Position numbers and translations under genes: made by a program. From the NCBI RefSeq assembly GCF_013044515.1, contig NZ_JABEPR010000001.1, positions 248,001 through 312,000 on the forward strand: a stretch of 64,000 nt of DNA. The letters run 5' to 3'. Each line of letters starts with the position of its first letter. The first letter of the stretch is position 1. The notes below the pieces were generated by a model. The model was not told where the DNA came from. It was given only the letters and a program-made list of their open reading frames with translations, and did no database searches. Source of the DNA: Sphingomonas sp. ID1715. GTDB taxonomy: Bacteria > Pseudomonadota > Alphaproteobacteria > Sphingomonadales > Sphingomonadaceae. Of this stretch, positions 11,833 to 19,472 are shown one piece after another.

Positions 11833-12582
11833 TCAGCGCTCTTCCGGCGGGAGGTCGTGGATGACCCATGTATGGTTCTGCACGATCGTCGCGGGCACCG
11901 GCCGTCCCTCAGGATCGCGCGAGGGTTCATAGCGGAAGCGTTCCACGATGAGGCGGCAGGTGGTGTCGTCAAGCACCGGACTCCCGCTCGACCGCGTCAC
12001 GTCGCAGCGCGATACGCGACCGTCGGGCTCGACCACGAAGCGGACGCCGACCGTTCCCCCGACGCCTTCCTCGCCCGCCGCTCGCGGATAATCGGAGTCG
12101 CGGATGCGGCCTTTGCGCAGGCGTGGCGGCGTCCAGCCACCATCGCCATCCCCGTCGCCATAACCGCCAGCACCGCGGCCATTGCCCCAACCGCCGGCGC
12201 CATAGCCCGGTCCGGCGATGTCCGCCGAACCAGCCGAAGGTGCATTGCCGACGCCCGCAATGGGAGCGACCGGAACCGGGTTCGGCGAGGGCATCGGAAC
12301 TCTCGGCGGCGGCAGGACGATCTGGGTCGGTTCGGCGCGCAGGTTGGGCGGCGATGCCTCTCCTTGCGGCCGCTTGGCCTTCACCTGGCGAGGAACCTTC
12401 GTCTGCGGCTTGGGCGGATCCGGCAGCGGCAGCACATCGATCAGCTTCAGCTCTTCGCTGACCCGCCGCGGCAGGTCGAGCCGCAGGCCCGTCAGCAGCA
12501 CATAGCCAAGCAGGGCGTGAACCAGCGCCACGCCCGCCGCCGATGCGATCCTTTCCCTGCTCCAGCCTCGATCACCGTACAT
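11833..12582 (-). CDS. TonB family protein (energy transducer-like)
   Basis: A 249-residue inner-membrane protein likely to transmit proton-motive force to outer-membrane receptors. It has a short cytoplasmic N terminus, one membrane helix at about residues 13-33 (GVALVHALLGYVLLTGL), a Pro/Lys-rich periplasmic spacer (PLPDPPKPQTKVPRQ), an unusual Gly/Asp-rich stretch near residues 125-148, and a C-terminal TonB fold (GGTVGVRFVVEPDGRVSRC ending with WVIHDLP). No exbB or exbD is adjacent. Two Cys residues in the C-terminal domain could form a disulfide. Confidence 0.85.
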   Translation of the reverse strand: MYGDRGWSRERIASAAGVALVHALLGYVLLTGLRLDLPRRVSEELKLIDVLPLPDPPKPQTKVPRQVKAKRPQGEASPPNLRAEPTQIVLPPPRVPMPSPNPVPVAPIAGVGNAPSAGSADIAGPGYGAGGWGNGRGAGGYGDGDGDGGWTPPRLRKGRIRDSDYPRAAGEEGVGGTVGVRFVVEPDGRVSRCDVTRSSGSPVLDDTTCRLIVERFRYEPSRDPEGRPVPATIVQNHTWVIHDLPPEER

Positions 12583-12660
12583 GCCAGCCTCGCGCGCGAA
12601 AACGCATGAGGTGGCATTTCTACGTCACCGCCGCTGAACGGCGGCGGAGCGGCGCGTTCG

Positions 12661-13584
12661 TCAGCGGTTCAGATAATGAAGCGCCAGGCCCGGCCGCGGC
12701 CACTCCATGCTGACCAGCCGCCCCGTGCCGGACAGCGTGATGTAGGCCGTGCGCAGTTCGTGTCCGCCCCAGCAGATGTTGGTGGTGAAAGGATCGCCCG
12801 TGTCCACGAACTCGACCAGCTCGCCCTTCGGCGATACGACCGAGATCCCGCCATTGCCGATCGTCGCAACGCACACATTGCCGGCGCTGTCCACGCCCAG
12901 GCTGTCGAACCAGCTGTAACCGCCCGCGCCGTAGAGGAAGTGTCCGCCCGATCCGGTCAGGCTCTCGCCTTTGGCGAGCTTGCCCGGCCCCTCGATGTCG
13001 AACGCCCACAGCTTGGCCGTGTAGGTCTCGGCGACATAAAGCCGCTTGCCATCGGGGGAGAGGCCGATGCCGTTCGGGTTTTCGAGCGGGAAGATGGCTT
13101 CCTCGATATGGCTGCCATCTGCCTTGGCGTAGAAGACGCCGACCACGTCGCGCGAGCGCTCGAACGTCTTGCCGTGGTCGGTGAACCAGAAGCCGCCCTG
13201 ATCGTCGAAAACGATGTCGTTCGGCCCCCGCAGCTGCACGTCGCCGGCATGAGTGTAGAGCGTTTCGATGCGGCCGCTATTCGGGTCGATGCGCTGGATC
13301 GACCCGCCGCTCCAGCCCTTCGCGGCGCCGTGCGGGATCAGCAGCCCCTGCGCCTCCACATATTCGAAGCCGCCATTGTTGCAGAGATACAGCATGCCGT
13401 CCGGCCCGACCGCCAATCCGTTCGGCCCGCCGCCCGGCACCGCGACCGTCTCCGACTTGCCTTCGCCCCAACAGCGCGTGATCCGCCCCGCCTCGATCTC
13501 GACCAGGATCACGCTGCCGTCCGGCATGGCGACGGGTCCCTCGGGAAAGCGCAGGCCGCTGGCGATTTCGATGAACGCTTGCAT
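12661..13584 (-). CDS. SMP-30/gluconolactonase-like protein
   Basis: A 307-residue beta-propeller of the SMP-30/gluconolactonase/LRE family, members of which hydrolyse sugar lactones with a bound divalent cation. Landmarks are LRFPEGPVAMPDGSVILVEI (metal-ligand Glu in FPEGP), NGLAVGPDG, RGPNDIVFDDQGGFWFTD and NGIGLSPDGKRLYVAET. The start at 13584 is preceded by GGGAGAAG. It is divergent from an aldehyde dehydrogenase, so both could belong to sugar or sugar-acid oxidation, but the natural substrate is not shown. Confidence 0.85.
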   Translation of the reverse strand: MQAFIEIASGLRFPEGPVAMPDGSVILVEIEAGRITRCWGEGKSETVAVPGGGPNGLAVGPDGMLYLCNNGGFEYVEAQGLLIPHGAAKGWSGGSIQRIDPNSGRIETLYTHAGDVQLRGPNDIVFDDQGGFWFTDHGKTFERSRDVVGVFYAKADGSHIEEAIFPLENPNGIGLSPDGKRLYVAETYTAKLWAFDIEGPGKLAKGESLTGSGGHFLYGAGGYSWFDSLGVDSAGNVCVATIGNGGISVVSPKGELVEFVDTGDPFTTNICWGGHELRTAYITLSGTGRLVSMEWPRPGLALHYLNR

Positions 13585-13601
13585 GACTCTTCTCCCGGTG
13601 C

Positions 13602-13680
13602 GGGCTGAGCCTGTCGAAGCCCTCCCTTGTTCTTGCCGGCACATTAAGGAGAAGGGGAGGGCTTCGACAAGCTCAGCTCA
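13602..13680. repeat. Intergenic inverted repeat, family C (copy 1)
   Basis: Arms gggctgagcctgtcgaagcc and ggcttcgacaagctcagctc flank a 30-bp loop in the divergent region between the lactonase and aldehyde dehydrogenase genes. A second copy is at 34947-35035. Confidence 0.8.
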
Positions 13681-13717
13681 AACCGGCTATGGGGGCGCCA
13701 AACACGGAGTTCTAATC

Positions 13718-15148
13718 ATGGCCACAGCAACCTACGACGCCGACCTCAAGCTGTTCGTGAACGGTGCCTGGCGAGCCGGCGAGGGGCGCCAGGCCGTGCT
13801 GAACCCCGCAACCGGGCAGGCTCAGGCCGAAGTGCCGCTGGCGAGCGCGGCCGACCTCGACGAGGCGCTCGCCGCGGCCGATCGCGGCTTCAAGCTGTGG
13901 CGGGCGACCGATGTCGATGCCCGCGCCGCCATCCTCCACAAGGCGGCCGACCTGCTGCGCGCACGCGCTGATCAGATCGGCACGCTGATGACGCTCGAAC
14001 AGGGCAAGCCGCTCGGCGAGGCCAAGGGCGAAGTAATCGGCGCGGCGCAGCTGTTCGACTATTATGCCGAAGAAGCGAAGCGGGCTTACGGCCGCGTGCT
14101 GGTGCGGCCGACGGGCCAGCGCTCGATCGTGATCAAACAGCCGGTCGGGCCGGTCGCGTCCTTCACCCCCTGGAACTTCCCTGTCTACCTGATGGCCAAG
14201 AAGCTTGCCGCCGCGCTCGCCGCCGGCTGCTCGGTGATCGCCAAGCCGCCCGAGGAGACCCCGGGCTGCACCTCCGCCGTGATGCGGGCGCTGGCCGATG
14301 CCGGGCTGCCGGCCGAAGTCGCGCAGCTCGTCTTCGGCGTGCCGGACACGGTCAGCCGCCACCTGCTTGCCTCCCCGGTGATCCGCAAGGTCAGCTTCAC
14401 CGGCTCGGTGCCGGTCGGCAGGCATCTGATGCGGCTTGCGGCCGATGGCCTGAAGCGGGTGACGATGGAGTTGGGCGGCCACGCGCCGGTGCTGATCTTC
14501 GACGATTGCGATCTTGAGCGGACGTTGGACATGCTCGTCCCCCAGAAGTTCCGTAACGCCGGCCAGGTCTGCGTTTCGCCGACACGCTTCTATGTCCAGC
14601 AGGGCATCTACGAGCGCTTCGTCGAGGGGTTTGCGGCGCGCACCGCCAACTACCCGGTCGGCAGCGGCCTTGATCCCTCCAACAAGATGGGTCCCCTCGC
14701 CAATCCGCGCCGCCCGGACGCAATTGCCGCGCTGGTCGATGATGCGGTGGCCAAGGGTGCGAAACTCGCGGCGGGTGGCGAGCGGTTTGGCGACGGTTTC
14801 TTCTACAAGCCGACCTTGCTCGCCGACGTGCCGCTCGAGGCGCGGATCATGAACGAGGAGCCGTTCGGCCCGGTCGGCGTCGCCCGCCCCTTTGCGACCG
14901 AAGAGGAAGCGATCGAACAGGCCAACCGCCTGCCTTTCGGCCTTGCCGCCTTCGCCTTTACCGAGAATGGCCGGCGCGCCAATCGGCTGGGCGACCTGAT
15001 CGAGTCCGGCATGGTGGGCCTGAACACCTTCGCGATCTCCGGCGCCGATACGCCGTTCGGCGGGATCAAGGACAGCGGCTTCGGCAGCGAAGGCGGGCCG
15101 GAGGGCCTCGACAGCTATATGGTCGTGAAGGCGATCCACCAGGCCTGA
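13718..15148 (+). CDS. NAD(P)-dependent aldehyde dehydrogenase (succinate-semialdehyde dehydrogenase type)
   Basis: A 476-residue aldehyde dehydrogenase that oxidises an aldehyde to its acid. Landmarks: the cofactor motif FTPWNFPVYLM, the GSVPVGR turn, the general base Glu251 in MELGGHAP and the catalytic Cys285 in FRNAGQVCVSPTR. Similarity is to the succinate-semialdehyde or 2-oxoglutarate-semialdehyde dehydrogenase branch, and the exact substrate is uncertain. ATG at 13718 starts the N-terminal LFVNGAW segment. It is divergent from the SMP-30 lactonase, and a ThDP enzyme lies downstream beyond a palindromic repeat. Confidence 0.9.
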   Translation: MATATYDADLKLFVNGAWRAGEGRQAVLNPATGQAQAEVPLASAADLDEALAAADRGFKLWRATDVDARAAILHKAADLLRARADQIGTLMTLEQGKPLGEAKGEVIGAAQLFDYYAEEAKRAYGRVLVRPTGQRSIVIKQPVGPVASFTPWNFPVYLMAKKLAAALAAGCSVIAKPPEETPGCTSAVMRALADAGLPAEVAQLVFGVPDTVSRHLLASPVIRKVSFTGSVPVGRHLMRLAADGLKRVTMELGGHAPVLIFDDCDLERTLDMLVPQKFRNAGQVCVSPTRFYVQQGIYERFVEGFAARTANYPVGSGLDPSNKMGPLANPRRPDAIAALVDDAVAKGAKLAAGGERFGDGFFYKPTLLADVPLEARIMNEEPFGPVGVARPFATEEEAIEQANRLPFGLAAFAFTENGRRANRLGDLIESGMVGLNTFAISGADTPFGGIKDSGFGSEGGPEGLDSYMVVKAIHQA

Positions 15149-15158
15149 CCGCTACGCC

Positions 15159-15263
15159 CGTCATCCCGGACTCGTTTCGGGACAAGCTGTCCGGACGCGA
15201 GATGCCGGTCGTCAAGGATCGAGTTCGACACCGGCCTTGTCCCGAAACAAGTTTGGGATGACG
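15159..15263. repeat. Intergenic inverted repeat, family D
   Basis: Arms cgtcatcccggactcgtttc and its near complement at 15236-15263 enclose a 49-bp loop. The ends (cgtcatccc and gggatgacg) match the outer ends of family A, but the inner part differs. Confidence 0.8.
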
Positions 15264-15310
15264 ATGCAGCGTGCGTGGACGTTCGCGTGCTGGCTTCTTA
15301 CAGGAGCGGC

Positions 15311-16960
15311 ATGACAGCGAAACGAACCGGCGGGCGCATCCTGGTCGACAATCTGGTCGCACAGGGCACGGACCGCATCTTCACCGTGCCGGGCGAGAGC
15401 TTCCTGGCCGTGCTCGACGCCCTGCACGACACGCCGAGCATCGAAGTGGTGGTCTGCCGGCAGGAAGGCGGCGTCGGCTTCATGGCCTGCGCGGACGGCA
15501 AGCTGACCGGCCGCCCCGGCATCGCCTTTGTCACCCGTGGTCCGGGCGCGACCAATGCCTCGATCGGCGTTCATGTCGCGATGCAGGACTCGTTGCCGAT
15601 GATCCTGTTCGTCGGCGACGTGGCGCGCGGCGACCGCGACCGCGAGGCATTCCAGGAAGTTGATTTCGGCCAGATGTTCGGGCCGCTATGCAAGAAGGTC
15701 CTGCGCATCGACCGTGCCGAGCGCATCCCGGAATACACCGCCCGCGCCTATGCGACGGCGATGTCGGGCCGGCCGGGACCGGTCGTTGTCGTGCTGCCGG
15801 AGGACATGCTTCTGGAGGAAGTGGAGGCAGTTGATCGGCCGCAGCTTGGACGGCCGCTTCAGGTCCCCTGCCCGCAAGAGATCGCGCGCATCGGCGAGGC
15901 GCTCAGAGCGGCCGAGCGCCCGATCGCCATCATTGGCGGGGCGGACTGGTCGCAAGCTGCGACGGATGCATTCGCCGGCTTTGCCGAAGCATGGGACCTG
16001 CCCGTCGCGACCGCATTTCGCCGGCAGGATTGCTTCCCAAGCACGTCGCCGGTGTTCGCCGGCAATCTGGGTTATGGCCCCAATCCGAAGCTGCTCGAAC
16101 GCATTCGGCGTGCCGACCTTTTGCTGGTCGTCGGCGCGCGATTGGGCGAGGCGACGACTGACGGCTACACGCTGATCAGACCGGATCATTCCGGCCAGAA
16201 GCTGATCCACATCCACCCCGACCCGGAAGAGCTGAACAGCGTCTACCAGGCCGATCAGGCGCTCTGCGTCGACATGACGATCGGCTTGGCGTTGCAAACT
16301 CTGGAGGCCCCCGCGGTCCAGAGCCGCAAGGGGGGAGAAGCCCACGCCGAATGGCTGGACTGGTCCACCCCCAAGCCTCGTGAAAGCGCCCGCCTCGATC
16401 TTGGCCAGTGCGTGCTGGCGATGCGGGAGGCGATGCCGGCGGATACGATCATCTGCAACGGCGCCGGCAACTTCTCCGGCTGGTGGCACCGTTATTGGCG
16501 TTACGAAGGCTATGGCACGCAGCTCGCGCCCACCGCGGGGGCGATGGGCTATGGCGTGCCGACCGCTGTTGCCGCGTGCCTCAGGCGGCCGGAGCAGAAG
16601 GTGGTGGCGGTCGCGGGCGACGGCGACTTCCTGATGAACGGGCAGGAGCTGGCGACCGCCGTCGCCTATGGCTGCGACATGCTGGTGATCGTCGTCGACA
16701 ATGGCTGGTACGGCACGATCCGCATGCACCAGGAGCGCGAATATCCCGGCCGCGTCTCCGGCACGCAGCTCCACAATCCGGACTTCGCCGCCCTTGCCCG
16801 CGCCTATGGCGGCTGGGCGGAAACGGTCGAGGAAACTGATCGGTTCGCGCCCGCCCTCGCCCGCGCGCTTGATAAGAAGGGCGTCAAGCTGCTCCACCTG
16901 AAGACGGATGTCGAACAGCTCACGCCTGCGATCACGCTCAGCCAGCTCCAGCGAAAATAA
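15311..16960 (+). CDS. Thiamine diphosphate-dependent enzyme (acetolactate synthase-like)
   Basis: A 549-residue ThDP enzyme with the three usual domains. The N-terminal PYR domain carries the proton-relay Glu29 in TVPGES, a central domain runs about 190-330, and the C-terminal PP domain holds the cofactor motif starting GDGDF at residue 436 and reaching DNGWYG. It resembles acetolactate synthase large-subunit paralogues (benzoylformate decarboxylase/oxalyl-CoA decarboxylase superfamily). No small regulatory subunit is adjacent, so it is probably not the biosynthetic ilvB. The ATG at 15311 follows GGAG. Substrate is unknown. Confidence 0.85.
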   Translation: MTAKRTGGRILVDNLVAQGTDRIFTVPGESFLAVLDALHDTPSIEVVVCRQEGGVGFMACADGKLTGRPGIAFVTRGPGATNASIGVHVAMQDSLPMILFVGDVARGDRDREAFQEVDFGQMFGPLCKKVLRIDRAERIPEYTARAYATAMSGRPGPVVVVLPEDMLLEEVEAVDRPQLGRPLQVPCPQEIARIGEALRAAERPIAIIGGADWSQAATDAFAGFAEAWDLPVATAFRRQDCFPSTSPVFAGNLGYGPNPKLLERIRRADLLLVVGARLGEATTDGYTLIRPDHSGQKLIHIHPDPEELNSVYQADQALCVDMTIGLALQTLEAPAVQSRKGGEAHAEWLDWSTPKPRESARLDLGQCVLAMREAMPADTIICNGAGNFSGWWHRYWRYEGYGTQLAPTAGAMGYGVPTAVAACLRRPEQKVVAVAGDGDFLMNGQELATAVAYGCDMLVIVVDNGWYGTIRMHQEREYPGRVSGTQLHNPDFAALARAYGGWAETVEETDRFAPALARALDKKGVKLLHLKTDVEQLTPAITLSQLQRK

Positions 16961-16982
16961 TTCGTTCGTATCGAGCGAACGG
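16961..16982. repeat. Half copy of intergenic repeat family B
   Basis: ttcgttcgtatcgagcgaac is a short inverted repeat matching one end of family B, lying between the ThDP enzyme stop and the amidohydrolase start. Confidence 0.5.
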
Positions 16983-16994
16983 TCGGGGATGATC

Positions 16995-18578
16995 ATGAAA
17001 AGAATGTTTGCCACTGCGCTGCTCGCCGTCACGCTGGGAGCTGCGCCGGCCCCGGAGCGCGACCTGAACCCGGCGCCAGCCCGAAGCGAGGGACGCGGCC
17101 CTTTCCCCAAGCTTGTCATTCGCGGTGCAACGCTGATCGACGGCACCGGCTCGCCGCCGCTCGGGCCGGTCGACATCGTGATCGAAAACAACCGCATCAC
17201 CGATATTCTGATCGCGGGCACGCCCGGCCTGCCGCTCGCCGCCAACCGGCCTCCCCAAGGCGCGGAAGAGCTGGACGCGACCGGCATGTATGTGCTGCCC
17301 GGCTTCGTTGATACGCACGTCCATGGCGGCGACCTCACCAAGGCGCCCGATCTGGAATATGCCTATAAGCTGTGGCTCGGGCACGGCGTGACGACGGTGC
17401 GCGGCGTGCCGCTTGCCGGCGCCGCGGTGTCCGCGTCCGAAAAGGCGCGAAGCGCCCGGAACGCGATCACCGCGCCGCGCATCTTCAACTATCAGACACT
17501 CGGCTCGGGATGGGGCCGCGTCGACAGCCCGGCAAAGGCGCGCGAATGGGTGCGCTGGGCCGCCAAGAACAACATCGACGGCATCAAGTTCTTCAACCGC
17601 TCCGAAGAGACGCCGGAGATCATCGGCGCCGCGATCGACGAGGCGAAGAAGCAGGGGCTCGGCACCGTCGCGCACCTGTCGCAGACCGGCGTGGCGCAGC
17701 TCGACGCCGTCGAGGCGGGGCGGCTCGGGCTCGGCACCGTCACCCACTTCTACGGCCATTTCGAAAGCCTGCTGAAGGACGGCACGATCCAGTCCTTTCC
17801 GACCGACTATAACTATCTGAACGAATATGACCGGTTCGGGCAGGTCGCCGCGATCGCCGCGCAGAGTGTGGAGCCCGGCTCGCCCGAATGGTGGGCGTAT
17901 CTGGAAGAGCAGAAGAAGAACGGCGTCGTCTTCGATCCCACCCTGACCATCTACAACGCCAATCGCGACCTGATGCGCGCGCGCACCGCCGACTGGCACC
18001 GCGACTATACGCTGCCGGCGCTGTGGAATTTCTACCAGGCCAGCCGCGAGAACCACGGTTCCTATTTCTACGACTGGACCACGGCGGACGAAGTCCGCTG
18101 GAGGCAATTCTACACCAAGTTCCAGCGGCTGATCGGCGACTATCACCGGATCGGCGGGCGGGTGACGACGGGTTCGGACTCCGGCTTCATCTATCAGCTC
18201 TATGGCTTCGGCTACATCCAGGAACTGGAGCTGCTGCAGGAGGCCGGCTTCACGCCGCTGGAGGTCGTGCAGGCGGCGACCCGTGACGGCGCGCGCACGC
18301 TGACCGAGCCTAAAGGTCAGGCGCCCGAGTTCGGCACGGTTCGCCGCGGCATGCTCGCCGATCTGGTGATCGTGCCCGAAAATCCGCTCGCCAACTTCAA
18401 AGTGCTCTACGGCACGGGCCGGCTGCGGCTGAACCCGAGCTCCGGCAAGCAGGAACGCGCCGGCGGCGTGCGCTGGACGATCAAGGACGGCATCATCTAT
18501 GATGCCCCCGCCCTCCTCGCCCGCGTCCGGGCGATGGTCGCGGAGGCCGAGAAGACGAACCCTAAGGTCGTGCCGTAG
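16995..18578 (+). CDS. Secreted amidohydrolase family protein
   Basis: A 527-residue exported metal-dependent hydrolase. The N-terminal signal peptide is MFATALLAVTLGAAPA. The amidohydrolase fold follows, with VIRGATLIDGTGS, the first metal ligands in DTHVHGG, likely later ligands in TVAHLSQ and THFYGHFES, and an Asp in TTGSDSGF. The C terminus returns to the small beta domain (GMLADLVIVPENPLANFKVLYG). The ATG at 16995 has GGGG 6 bp upstream; an ATG at 16989 is too close to it. Related exported proteins are annotated as prolidase- or imidazolonepropionase-like, and the substrate is not evident here. Confidence 0.88.
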   Translation: MKRMFATALLAVTLGAAPAPERDLNPAPARSEGRGPFPKLVIRGATLIDGTGSPPLGPVDIVIENNRITDILIAGTPGLPLAANRPPQGAEELDATGMYVLPGFVDTHVHGGDLTKAPDLEYAYKLWLGHGVTTVRGVPLAGAAVSASEKARSARNAITAPRIFNYQTLGSGWGRVDSPAKAREWVRWAAKNNIDGIKFFNRSEETPEIIGAAIDEAKKQGLGTVAHLSQTGVAQLDAVEAGRLGLGTVTHFYGHFESLLKDGTIQSFPTDYNYLNEYDRFGQVAAIAAQSVEPGSPEWWAYLEEQKKNGVVFDPTLTIYNANRDLMRARTADWHRDYTLPALWNFYQASRENHGSYFYDWTTADEVRWRQFYTKFQRLIGDYHRIGGRVTTGSDSGFIYQLYGFGYIQELELLQEAGFTPLEVVQAATRDGARTLTEPKGQAPEFGTVRRGMLADLVIVPENPLANFKVLYGTGRLRLNPSSGKQERAGGVRWTIKDGIIYDAPALLARVRAMVAEAEKTNPKVVP

Positions 18579-18584
18579 CGTGCT

Positions 18585-18660
18585 GTTCCCCGGCGAAGAC
18601 CGGGGCCCACATCTCCTGTTCGGAGCGGGTCTCTCCTGGACCCCGGCCTTCGCCGGGGCA
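18585..18660. repeat. Intergenic inverted repeat, family E (copy 1)
   Basis: Arms ccccggcgaagaccggggcc and ggaccccggccttcgccggg lie between two convergent stop codons, leaving 3 bp before the next gene. A related, diverged element is at 49696-49754. It is likely to act as a bidirectional terminator or mRNA 3' end. Confidence 0.8.
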
Positions 18661-18663
18661 CGA

Positions 18664-19437
18664 CTAGCGCACCACGAAGGTGTAGGTCAGCGCCAGTCCG
18701 CCCGAAAACTGGTCGCGTGACCCATAGCGCCGCACCAGCGGAGAGTCGGCCGCATCGCCGACCAGCCGATCATAGCGGGCATAGCCGAACGCGCCCCATT
18801 TGTCGGAGAACTGATAGACAAGTCCCGCCGTGCCGCCGACCGACTGCACGCCGCCGCCCGGCGAATAGCTGGTCAGTCCGGTGGCCGCCGACTGGGCGGG
18901 TGTCACGCCGAAATAGGCGCGCTGATAATCCTTATCGGTGATCGTCACGCGCGGACCGATCGAAAACACGTAGCGGTCGCCGTCGCGCATGATGAAGTCG
19001 GCGCTGACGTCGCCGATCAGCCCGTCATGGCCGCCCAGCCCCTTGCGAAGCTCGGCGCGGAGCCGCCAATTCTCGCGATACTGGTACTGGACGAAGCCGC
19101 CGGCCTCGACGGTCGTCTTCACCTTGCCGATCGGAACGCCGACATCCTTGTCCTTGCGACTGCCCTGGAGGCTGACGGCGGGGCCGATCCCGAAGCCGTC
19201 GCGGCCGAGCAGCGAAAAGCCGAAGCTTTCGTCCGGCGCTTCGAAGGTGAAGGTGCGGCCGACCCGCGCGATCGACAGGTCGCCGAACGGACCGACGCTC
19301 ACTTCGTCCGCGCCGGGATAGGACGGCGTCAGTTGCGCGCCCACGCCCACCCGAACGCGGCGGCCTCCCTCCTGCTGGGCCGCGGCCGATGTTGCAATCA
19401 GGGCGAAGGCGGCCGGCGCCAGGATCAGGATACGCAT
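18664..19437 (-). CDS. MipA/OmpV family outer-membrane protein
   Basis: A 257-residue outer-membrane beta-barrel. It has a signal peptide (ILILAPAAFALIATSAAAQ) and then alternating amphipathic strands. MipA/OmpV features seen are GVGAQLTPSYPGAD near the N terminus and the final strands GLALTYTFVVR ending in the sorting-signal-like aromatic/Arg terminus. In E. coli MipA interacts with murein enzymes, but most family members are uncharacterised. It is separated by 35 bp from the DUF885 peptidase gene upstream on the same strand. Confidence 0.85.
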   Translation of the reverse strand: MRILILAPAAFALIATSAAAQQEGGRRVRVGVGAQLTPSYPGADEVSVGPFGDLSIARVGRTFTFEAPDESFGFSLLGRDGFGIGPAVSLQGSRKDKDVGVPIGKVKTTVEAGGFVQYQYRENWRLRAELRKGLGGHDGLIGDVSADFIMRDGDRYVFSIGPRVTITDKDYQRAYFGVTPAQSAATGLTSYSPGGGVQSVGGTAGLVYQFSDKWGAFGYARYDRLVGDAADSPLVRRYGSRDQFSGGLALTYTFVVR

Positions 19438-19472
19438 CGTGCCCGTAACGGTCGCTGCGGCCGATGGTTGCG

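Noticed and set aside
12600-12660. GC-rich hairpin (ccgccg-ctgaa-cggcgg) after the lactonase gene as a terminator
   Set aside because: No T-run follows on the relevant strand, so it cannot be called rho-independent; it remains only a possible structured 3' end.
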